Below are positions 17,858 to 23,746 of a stretch of 64,000 nt of DNA, in pieces. A program made the translations under genes and the position numbers. Position 1 is the stretch's first letter; the number at the start of each line of letters is the position of its first letter. The notes under the pieces are model-generated. The model was not told where the DNA came from. It saw nothing but the letters and a program-made list of their open reading frames with translations, and made no database searches. The DNA comes from Denitratisoma sp. DHT3 (GTDB taxonomy: Bacteria > Pseudomonadota > Gammaproteobacteria > Burkholderiales > Rhodocyclaceae): positions 854,047-918,046 of the forward strand of contig NZ_CP020914.1 in NCBI RefSeq assembly GCF_007833355.1, written 5' to 3'.

Positions 17858-18706
17858 TCATCCCGCCTTGCGGCCGAGCATTCCTTTCAGGCTTTCCTGA
17901 ATATCGGCGGGGATCACCACGGTTTTGGCGTTCTCCGACTTCGACAGGTTGCCGATCGCGGCGATGTACTTCTCGCCCAGCAGGTAGCGCATCGGCGCAT
18001 CCTCCTGGCCGATCGCGGTACTGACGCGCTTGATGGCCTCGGCACTGGCCTCCGCCAAGGTCACCTGCGCCTCGGCCTGCAGGCGCGCCGCCTGCAGCTG
18101 GGCCTCGGCGTTGAGGATGGTGGCCTGCTTGTTGCCCTCGGCCTTGGTCACCATGGCCTTGCGCTCGCGCTCGGCGGAGGCCTGGGCCTCCATGGCTCGT
18201 TGCATCGACTCGGACGGCTTGATGTCCTGGATTTCCACCGACTTCACCGTCAGGCCCCAGTCGATGGCCTCGTCGGCGATGCTCTCCCGCAGGCGGGCCT
18301 TGATCTTGTCCCGATTGGAAAGCGCCTCGTCCAGGTTCATCTCGCCAATGATGGAGCGCAGGGTGGTCATGATCATGTTGCGGATCGCCTCGGCGAAATC
18401 CGTCACCCCATAGACCGCCTTGATCGGGTCCGTCACCTTGATGAAGGCGATGGCGTTGGTGAGGATCACCGCATTGTCCTTGGTGATCACCTCCTGTTCC
18501 TGCACGTCGAGGATGATGTCCTTGGTCACCAGCTTGTAGGCGATACGGTCCAGGTAGGGAATGATCACCGACAGCCCCGGCAGCAGGGTGCCGTGATACT
18601 TGCCCAGGCGCTCGACGATCCACTCCTCCCCCTGGGGTACGATGCGCACCCCCTTGAGCAGGGTGACGATGGCAAATACCAGCAGGGCAACGACAAACAG
18701 TTCCAT
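17858..18706 (-). CDS. SPFH/band 7 membrane protein (paraslipin, QmcA-like)
   Basis: 282 residues. An N-terminal membrane segment (MELFVVALLVFAIVTLL) is followed by the SPFH domain (VRIVPQGEEWIVERLGKYHGTL...PGLSVIIPYLDRI), then a long Ala/Glu-rich coiled coil (EAQASAERERKAMVTKAEGN) and a conserved C-terminal region (LGEKYIAAIGNLSKSENAKTVV without gaps in the gene). Such proteins form oligomeric scaffolds in inner-membrane microdomains. It follows an NfeD gene by 22 bp, the usual partner arrangement (YbbJ/YbbK). Confidence 0.9.
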   Translation of the reverse strand: MELFVVALLVFAIVTLLKGVRIVPQGEEWIVERLGKYHGTLLPGLSVIIPYLDRIAYKLVTKDIILDVQEQEVITKDNAVILTNAIAFIKVTDPIKAVYGVTDFAEAIRNMIMTTLRSIIGEMNLDEALSNRDKIKARLRESIADEAIDWGLTVKSVEIQDIKPSESMQRAMEAQASAERERKAMVTKAEGNKQATILNAEAQLQAARLQAEAQVTLAEASAEAIKRVSTAIGQEDAPMRYLLGEKYIAAIGNLSKSENAKTVVIPADIQESLKGMLGRKAG

Positions 18707-18728
18707 CTCGAATCTCCTCTCGCCTCGA

Positions 18729-19175
18729 TCAGGCTTTGGCTACCTTCAACAGGCTGCCTTCCACGGCAACCACCTTGACCCGCTCGCCGGCATTGATCGC
18801 CTCGTCGGCGATGCAAGGCCAGATATCCGCCCCGAGCACCGGTTTCTGCAGCCGCACTTCGCCGCGCTGGAAGGGCCCCACGGCACGGGAAAGCAGCCCC
18901 ACCTCCCCCACCACGCTGGGATCGGAGGCGCCGATGCGGGTCTTGAGCTGGCCGGGCTTGAAGAAACGGAACCAGACCGCCGTCAGCGCCAACGACACCA
19001 GCAGCCACAGCGCCAGTTGCGCAGTCCAGCCGATCGCGACCAGCGCCAACGCCAGAGCCACCACCAATGCCCCGGCGCCGAACCAGATCAGCACGAAGGC
19101 CGGCACCGCCAGTTCCGACAGAATCAGGACGATGCCCGCCACCGCCCAGTGCCACCACTCGGGGTTCAGATCCAT
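18729..19175 (-). CDS. NfeD-like membrane protein
   Basis: 148 residues from ATG 19175, with AAGGAG 9 nt upstream. Three or four membrane segments (for example WAVAGIVLILSELAVPAFVL and LALWLLVSLALTAVWFRFF) precede a C-terminal OB-fold-like domain (VGEVGLLSRAVGPFQRGEVRL...INAGERVKVVAVEGSLLKV). This is the short NfeD1b type that acts with SPFH proteins such as its downstream neighbour. Confidence 0.9.
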   Translation of the reverse strand: MDLNPEWWHWAVAGIVLILSELAVPAFVLIWFGAGALVVALALALVAIGWTAQLALWLLVSLALTAVWFRFFKPGQLKTRIGASDPSVVGEVGLLSRAVGPFQRGEVRLQKPVLGADIWPCIADEAINAGERVKVVAVEGSLLKVAKA

Positions 19176-19311
19176 CGAATCACGCTCCTTTGAAATGAAC
19201 TGCCGGGCAACATTGTAATGCCCGGCCGGCGCTGGACGCCGTTGCCAAACGGCATGACACTGTGCGCCCGACTCCAGTGGACGACGCGCAGCCGCCGGGC
19301 CTCCGTTGATC

Positions 19312-19518
19312 ATGCCGACACCGCTTCAGCAAGACCGATCCCGCCTTCCGGCCACCATCTGGATGCTCGGCGGCGTCAGCCTGCTGATGGATGTCTCTTC
19401 CGAACTGATCCACAGTCTGCTGCCGGCCTTCATGGTGGCCGGCCTGGGCGTCAGCGCGCTGACCATCGGCCTGATCGAAGGCGCGGCGGAAGCCAGGCGT
19501 CGCAGCGGCAACCTTTAA
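19312..19518 (+). pseudogene. Truncated MFS transporter (N-terminal fragment)
   Basis: The reading frame encodes an N-terminal tail and the first membrane helix region of a major facilitator protein (ATIWMLGGVSLLMDVSSELI, then LPAFMVAGLGVSALTIGLIE), a typical MFS opening. After EGAAEA the similarity stops and the frame ends in RRRSGNL. A normal MFS protein has about 400 residues, whereas only 68 remain. Nothing resembling the rest is visible downstream. The break at about 19,490 marks the left border of an accessory patch. Confidence 0.75.
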
Positions 19519-19844
19519 CAGGAATTGATCACGCCCAGGCTGGCAGAGTTTGCCGGCGCCTGCATAGAAGGCGCCGCAGCCGCGTCGCATCCTGCTGAAA
19601 CCGCAGCGGATTAACGCTTCTTGACATGTCGGCAATTGATGCCGCCATTGCCGATTCGGATCTCGGAAAGACATTGGAGGATGCCATTACCCGCCCAATA
19701 CCCTGGTCGCCTTAACGGCAATTAACCCAGATTTACACCGAAGCACCTGAATTGACAGGGGTTCTGGCCGTTGTCTTGCATCAGCGACCTGGCGTGCGGC
19801 ACGGTCCGTACCCACTTTGGACGACCAACTGAAAGGAGCAAATC
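19519..19844. other. Intergenic region between the MFS fragment and the EF-hand gene
   Basis: No supported gene. It contains an 8-bp inverted repeat CGGCGCCT/AGGCGCCG around a 7-nt loop (about 19553-19575) without a U-run, and a 29-codon open frame from ATG 19626 (starting MSAIDAAIADSDLG) with no ribosome binding site. TTGACA at about 19753 could be a -35 for the EF-hand gene, but no -10 is clear. Confidence 0.5.
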
Positions 19845-20603
19845 ATGAGCAGCATAAGCGGCATCGGCAGCAGTGGTTCGATGATGATGCAGGGGATGGG
19901 CGGCATGCAGGGAATGCGTGGCATGAAACGCCCCGATCCAACGGAGATGGCGAATGACCTGTTTTCCAAATTGGATACTTCGGGACAGGGGTACATCGAG
20001 AAGGCCGACCTGCAAAGCGCCTTCGACCAGGCGGCATCGAAGACCAACGCCTCGGATACCTCGACCAACGTCGATGATCTCTTTTCGAAACTCGACGCAG
20101 ACAGCGATGGCAAGGTCACCAAGCAGGAATTCTCGGACTCGCTACAGAAACTTGCCGATCAACTGGACCAGCAGTTTCAGAGCGGCCGCATGCAGGATGC
20201 GATGCCTTCGATGGGTGGGATGCCGCCCGGGCCGCCTCCTGGCGCTGGAGAGGATGCGGGCAAGACCAAGGAAGAACTCACCAGCGCAGCCACAGAGGTC
20301 AGCGGTAGTGACAGCGGTCTCTCCAGCATGCTGACGAATATCGTTCAGAACTTCGACGCCGCCGACACCAACCAGGACGGCAAGGTGACCATGCAGGAAA
20401 TCATCGCCTATCAGCAGTCGCAAAGCACGGCAGAATCTGGCACCTCAACGGCCGCTGCTTCCGGCAGTGCAGGAAAGGCAGCCTCCAGCAGCAATGACTT
20501 CGAAGCCAAGTTGATGATGCAAATCATGAAGCTGGCCGATGCCTACGGCCTCGGGCATGAGAACACCCATGCTTCTACGTCTTCCCTGACAGTCACTGCC
20601 TGA
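19845..20603 (+). CDS. EF-hand calcium-binding protein
   Basis: 252 residues with a good ribosome binding site (GAAAGGAG). Three EF-hand loops are visible: residues 44-55 (DTSGQGYIEKAD, degenerate), 84-95 (DADSDGKVTKQE) and 174-185 (DTNQDGKVTMQE), the latter two with canonical Asp/Glu ligands. The N terminus is Ser/Gly/Met-rich (MMMQGMGGMQGMRGM), the segment between hands two and three is Pro/Gly-rich, and the C terminus is Ser/Ala/Thr-rich. There is no cleavable signal peptide. Calcium binding is likely; cellular role unknown. Confidence 0.85.
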   Translation: MSSISGIGSSGSMMMQGMGGMQGMRGMKRPDPTEMANDLFSKLDTSGQGYIEKADLQSAFDQAASKTNASDTSTNVDDLFSKLDADSDGKVTKQEFSDSLQKLADQLDQQFQSGRMQDAMPSMGGMPPGPPPGAGEDAGKTKEELTSAATEVSGSDSGLSSMLTNIVQNFDAADTNQDGKVTMQEIIAYQQSQSTAESGTSTAAASGSAGKAASSSNDFEAKLMMQIMKLADAYGLGHENTHASTSSLTVTA

Positions 20604-20643
20604 CGCCTTGGCTGCTGGCAGGGCGCTCTGCGCTCTGCCGGCT

Positions 20644-21111
20644 TCATGAAGCCAGCGATACGAAATTCTCAACAATCGAGGGATCGATGTTTTCAACATC
20701 ATTAGTGCATTCATACAGCAGAGCCAAAAGATAACCACGCTTTTCAGCTGAGATCCCGATTGATCGTTCCATACAGATTTCGTCAATCAAACGGCACAAA
20801 TACCCGAGCCGTTTCGGATCAATTTTGCCCTCAAAAGAATTTTTCTCTGGATCAGGTTCCCGCTGCGGCCCTTCCTCCCCCAGCAACATCGCACCCCGTC
20901 CAGTAAGCAACCAGTTCCCATTAATACCTGAAGCAACAAGTAGCCCCAGCGCCTCCCCGCCAGGCATGCGATTGCCAACTTCGTAATCCTTGTAAGAAGG
21001 GAGCGGAATTTGGCTTCTTTCGGCGATTTCTCTCTGTGTCAATCCGAGTCTCTCGCGAACAGCACGCAAACGAGACGCCACCACTTCCTTTTTATTCAAT
21101 GTGTTGGCCAT
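20644..21111 (-). CDS. XRE-family helix-turn-helix transcriptional regulator
   Basis: 155 residues. Residues ~12-65 form a Cro/CI-type HTH (RLRAVRERLGLTQREIAERS, then PSYKDYEVGNRMPG), as in phage and island repressors. The C-terminal half (residues ~85-155) is acidic and helical with no recognised domain. It is divergent from small genes on the other strand and probably controls them through the palindromes at 21135-21164 and 21216-21231. Its first 60 codons lie within a perfect 427-bp tandem duplication. Codon use and GC are lower than in the core genes. Confidence 0.85.
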   Translation of the reverse strand: MANTLNKKEVVASRLRAVRERLGLTQREIAERSQIPLPSYKDYEVGNRMPGGEALGLLVASGINGNWLLTGRGAMLLGEEGPQREPDPEKNSFEGKIDPKRLGYLCRLIDEICMERSIGISAEKRGYLLALLYECTNDVENIDPSIVENFVSLAS

Positions 21112-21134
21112 AAAAGCACCCCCACAGAGGAAAG

Positions 21135-21164
21135 CCCAATAACGGACTGCCAGTCGTTATTGGG
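21135..21164. promoter_or_regulatory. Long palindrome (candidate operator), copy 1
   Basis: CCCAATAACG (21135-21144) and CGTTATTGGG (21155-21164) are perfect 10-bp arms; the 10-bp centre contains ACTG-C-CAGT, itself a perfect palindrome slightly off-centre. It begins 24 bp upstream of the regulator start codon, a natural autoregulation site, and could also form an RNA hairpin in the leader. Confidence 0.6.
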
Positions 21165-21208
21165 GCTCCGTAACCGATGTGTGATTACAGAGTTTTCAGG
21201 GAGCCATG

Positions 21209-21237
21209 TTGACAAGCATGCAAATGCATGCGATATT
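21209..21237 (+). promoter_or_regulatory. Rightward promoter with operator-like palindrome in the spacer, copy 1
   Basis: TTGACA (21209-21214) is followed by exactly 17 bp and GATATT (21232-21237, four of six matches to the -10 consensus). The spacer is almost entirely the 16-bp perfect palindrome GCATGCAAATGCATGC (7-2-7, 21216-21231), so a repressor bound there would exclude RNA polymerase. Confidence 0.6.
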
Positions 21238-21241
21238 GCAT

Positions 21242-21538
21242 TCAACTGCATCTCCCATGATATTTTCCAGCATGCCAAAAAATAAAACTCGTACGAAGGC
21301 CCAATTGCAAAACCCTTATGAAAAACAGCTTTGGCAGAAGGCGAGGCGCAGTCTTCCTTGCAACAAGTAGCCCCAGCGCCTCCCCGCCAGGCATGCGATT
21401 GCCAACTTCGTAATCCTTGTAAGAAGGGAGCGGAATTTGGCTTCTTTCGGCGATTTCTCTCTGTGTCAATCCGAGTCTCTCGCGAACAGCACGCAAACGA
21501 GACGCCACCACTTCCTTTTTATTCAATGTGTTGGCCAT
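21242..21538 (-). pseudogene. Duplicated 5' fragment of the XRE regulator gene (HTH domain with a new tail)
   Basis: 98 codons. Residues 1-60 are identical to those of the intact regulator at 20644-21111, including the whole HTH. From residue 61 the frame continues into inverted small-ORF DNA (ARKTAPRLLPKLFFIRVLQL) and stops. It arose from the 427-bp tandem duplication. It keeps its own copy of the upstream control region, so it may still be expressed as a truncated DNA-binding protein. Confidence 0.85.
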
Positions 21539-21561
21539 AAAAGCACCCCCACAGAGGAAAG

Positions 21562-21591
21562 CCCAATAACGGACTGCCAGTCGTTATTGGG
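21562..21591. promoter_or_regulatory. Long palindrome (candidate operator), copy 2
   Basis: Exact duplicate of the 30-bp palindrome at 21135-21164, now upstream of the truncated regulator fragment. Confidence 0.55.
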
Positions 21592-21635
21592 GCTCCGTAA
21601 CCGATGTGTGATTACAGAGTTTTCAGGGAGCCATG

Positions 21636-21664
21636 TTGACAAGCATGCAAATGCATGCGATATT
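21636..21664 (+). promoter_or_regulatory. Rightward promoter with palindromic spacer, copy 2
   Basis: Duplicate of the promoter at 21209-21237 (TTGACA, 17-bp palindromic spacer, GATATT). This copy directly precedes the small ORF at 21699 and the two genes after it, so it is the likely functional promoter of that operon. Confidence 0.6.
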
Positions 21665-21698
21665 GCATTCAACTGCATCTCCCATGATATTTTCCAGC

Positions 21699-21797
21699 AT
21701 GCCAAAAAATAAAACTCGTACGAAGGCCCAATTGCAAAACCCTTATGAAAAACAGCTTTGGCAGAAGGCGAGGCGCAGTCTTCCTTTAAGGAATTAA
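21699..21797 (+). CDS. Small basic protein, 32 residues (hypothetical)
   Basis: A short frame starting MPKNKTRTKAQLQNPYEKQL and ending in RRSLPLRN, rich in Lys, Arg and Gln. It sits 34 bp downstream of a promoter-like sequence and 13 bp upstream of the next gene, with no strong ribosome binding site. A truncated copy fused to four other residues exists at 21272 in repeat copy 1. I do not recognise it; it could be a leader peptide or an N-terminal remnant. Confidence 0.4.
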   Translation: MPKNKTRTKAQLQNPYEKQLWQKARRSLPLRN

Positions 21798-21810
21798 AGG
21801 AAAGCGGAGT

Positions 21811-22125
21811 ATGTGCAAAAAAGGGAACAACAATGATCTTGGTAGAGCGCGCGCTTCAAAAACGATGAAAACACAGCTCAACAAACTTTCTTGCCACCAC
21901 CACCTGGCACTTAAAAGCAAAAGCAGAATTTTGGAGATTGTTGGGTTAAAAAAATCGATCCTTTCTCTAGAAATGGAAATAAGGCGAATCCAGGATGAAT
22001 CCAATTACTTAAGAAGCCTCCTCGCAAGGCTCTATGCCTGCCTGCCCGAGGGCTCACTGTTGCCGACTCCTCTCTTAGAAGAAATTGGCGATGTGGTTGG
22101 TTATTCCAAATCACTGTTCAAGTAA
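21811..22125 (+). CDS. Small coiled-coil protein (hypothetical)
   Basis: 104 residues from ATG 21811, preceded by AAAGGA and CGGAG; ATG at 21865 (residue 19) is an alternative. The N terminus is basic with a CHHH cluster (residues ~28-31). Residues ~43-78 form a probable amphipathic helix (ILSLEMEIRRIQDESNYLRS). No known domain recognised. It lies between the small ORF and the PAS gene in a lower-GC island, possibly one operon under the XRE regulator. Confidence 0.6.
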   Translation: MCKKGNNNDLGRARASKTMKTQLNKLSCHHHLALKSKSRILEIVGLKKSILSLEMEIRRIQDESNYLRSLLARLYACLPEGSLLPTPLLEEIGDVVGYSKSLFK

Positions 22126-22242
22126 TGTCTTTCTACCAAGGGTATTACAGCCCCACGCCCTGGGCACTGCCTACAGCATTTGGCATCTCATATTCATTTG
22201 TTCTTTTCATTGGCTTGCTTGAAGAAAAATAATAGGGCGCGA

Positions 22243-22779
22243 ATGGAACTTAAAAAGCAACTACTACGCCACGATGAAGCAGCACGGGCTTGGAGTCAGC
22301 TTTTAATGACACCCAAGAGAGCCGTTGTCGTTATCGACGGCTCTGGCATGGTCAAGCGAATCAATCTGGGTGTCACGCTCATCCTTGGCTATGCAATGTC
22401 CGACTTGCACAACCGGCATGCAACATCAATTTTTAAGAACATACCCGACATCCAACACATCAAGACCGCAACGGACCCGCTTTGGGAGGGTGAGGTATCC
22501 GGCCTTACAAAGGAAAAAGATTGCATCGAATTTTGGGGAACAATCGTCCAGGTTTCATCACGAATGAATTTCCCCGATACCAGAATAGGAATTTTCTCGC
22601 CGCTCATTCTGCCACTGCCGCATAGGATACCTACAGAACAGGCATCGATGCATCTCAAATGCAAAAACTTGGGCTTACCCGCCTCCGCCTGTCACAAACA
22701 GTACGAAAGCATATCGTCCCTTTTCGAAGCCAAAGCCAACGCTGTCGTTCTTGGTCACACCATCGACTCAACAGCCTAG
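22243..22779 (+). CDS. Single PAS domain protein
   Basis: 178 residues from ATG 22243; the frame is open further upstream to a TTG at 22180, but that extension looks non-coding. Residues ~20-120 follow the PAS pattern (RAVVVIDGSGMVKRINLGVT, LGYAMSDLHNRHATSIF, then EFWGTIVQVSS). No kinase, GGDEF or HTH output domain is attached. The C-terminal 50 residues are not recognised. It may be a stand-alone sensor or a remnant of a larger signalling protein. GC content is lower than in flanking core genes. Confidence 0.65.
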   Translation: MELKKQLLRHDEAARAWSQLLMTPKRAVVVIDGSGMVKRINLGVTLILGYAMSDLHNRHATSIFKNIPDIQHIKTATDPLWEGEVSGLTKEKDCIEFWGTIVQVSSRMNFPDTRIGIFSPLILPLPHRIPTEQASMHLKCKNLGLPASACHKQYESISSLFEAKANAVVLGHTIDSTA

Positions 22780-22989
22780 CCGGCAGGTTTCACGCTCACC
22801 ACCTTTTACAACTGGGGACGTATCACCCAGAACGTCGACAACCGCATGCCGGCAGCCGCCACATCCTCAAAGTGAAAGCCACCTGGGTATGACACGATGG
22901 CGACGACCAGGATGGTTTGCTGGACAAGAACCGCAGGAGGCTGATCGCCAGCCTGCCGTTTTGAGTTTTGACCTATTTAAAGTGCCTCC
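22780..22989 (+). other. Intergenic region with possible gene remnants
   Basis: No intact gene. Short protein-like stretches occur in more than one frame, for example TFYNWGRITQNVDNRM near 22800 and HDGDDQDGLLDKNRRRLIAS ending in a stop near 22965, separated by stop codons. They may be decayed coding sequence, but I cannot assign a family. Confidence 0.3.
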
Positions 22990-23379
22990 ATGTTTTTTCG
23001 ACAACTGACCCAGCGGAAACGCGTTGTCTCGCTGATCGGTGCGGGAACCCGAATCATCGGTACTGTGAAGTTTCACGATGACCTGCGCATCGATGGCGAA
23101 ATTCGTGGCGACGTGTGCAGCGACAACGAATCCAGCACGCTGGTCGTCAGCGAACATGGCCTGATCGACGGCAGCGCACGCGCATCGCATCTGATTGTGA
23201 GCGGTACGATCCTCGGCACGGCGGTGGCCGACAACCTGGAACTGCGACCCACCTCCCGAATAACGGGAGACGTGGCGTACGGCGTTATCGAAGTTCCGCC
23301 TGGTGTCGTCATCCAGGGGCGATTGACCTGCCACCGCGGCGAGCCGACTCCATTCACCGAGTCGACCAACATGATTTGA
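22990..23379 (+). CDS. Bactofilin (polymer-forming cytoskeletal protein)
   Basis: 129 residues. The central DUF583 beta-helix repeats are visible (SLIGAGTRIIGTVKFHDDLR, IDGEIRGDV, LVVSEHGLIDGSARASHLIV, SGTILGTAVADNLEL, SRITGDV), flanked by short polar ends. Bactofilins polymerise without nucleotide and scaffold local wall synthesis, stalks or motility. It stands alone here, at the right edge of the low-GC patch. No M23 peptidase partner is adjacent. Confidence 0.88.
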   Translation: MFFRQLTQRKRVVSLIGAGTRIIGTVKFHDDLRIDGEIRGDVCSDNESSTLVVSEHGLIDGSARASHLIVSGTILGTAVADNLELRPTSRITGDVAYGVIEVPPGVVIQGRLTCHRGEPTPFTESTNMI

Positions 23380-23746
23380 GGCAGCCTCTTCGGCTCGCCA
23401 AGTCTCAAGTTCGACAGACCGCTAGCGCGTGATCTCCTACGAATATCCCATCGGCAAGAGCACCCGCCCCCTCTTGCACCTGGAGGATCTGTTCGACAGA
23501 AACGCGCATTTCCTCGTCGGTCAGACGCCCGAGGACCATCATGCAGCCCTGGCGACCATTCGAAATCCTGGCGGGCTGGCTCAGTCCGATACAACCGATC
23601 CGCCATCCCCCCTGTGGAGAAGCGGAGTAACTCCGCTCACATTGAGCCCATTAATTCCATAGTCATTCACAAACCTTTTCCGCCCCCTCCCCCCGATACA
23701 CCCCCGCTATAATTCGGCCATCTCCCCGCTGTAATCTCCTCTTCCC
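23380..23746. other. Intergenic region upstream of mfd
   Basis: No supported gene. A TATAAT box at 23708-23713, 33 bp before the mfd start, is a plausible -10, with no good -35. On the minus strand a frame open for about 70 codons contains MMVLGRLTDEEMRVSVEQIL (44 codons from its first ATG) with no ribosome binding site. The left part carries short GC-rich inverted repeats (GAGCGGAGTTACTCCGCT, around 23620-23640). Confidence 0.4.

Larger units (their letters stand above)
20933..21359. repeat. Tandem duplication, copy 1 (427 bp)
   Basis: This block is identical base for base with 21360-21786, offset 427. It contains codons 1-60 of the XRE regulator, the divergent regulatory region and the first 29 codons of a small rightward ORF (ATG 21272). 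The left junction is inside the regulator gene, which stays intact in this copy. Confidence 0.97.
21360..21786. repeat. Tandem duplication, copy 2 (427 bp)
   Basis: Second perfect copy of 20933-21359. Its right end continues into unique DNA (TAAGGAATTAAAGG), so the small rightward ORF is complete only from this copy, while the leftward regulator is complete only from copy 1. Absence of any mismatch indicates a recent event. Confidence 0.97.

Noticed and set aside
19626..19715. A 29-codon frame (MSAIDAAIADSDLG...) between the MFS fragment and the EF-hand gene
   Set aside because: Too short, no ribosome binding site, no recognisable family. It could be a fragment of something lost.
21010..21285. 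A 91-codon plus-strand frame that occurs twice, also at 21437-21712
   Set aside because: The duplication only reflects the 427-bp tandem repeat. The frame lies antisense to the regulator start and across its control region, so it is not counted as a gene.
23429..23662. Short frames on both strands upstream of mfd, including one containing MMVLGRLTDEEMRVSVEQIL
   Set aside because: The stretch looks protein-like but is only 44 codons from its first ATG, without a ribosome binding site or recognisable family. I note it only within the intergenic entry.
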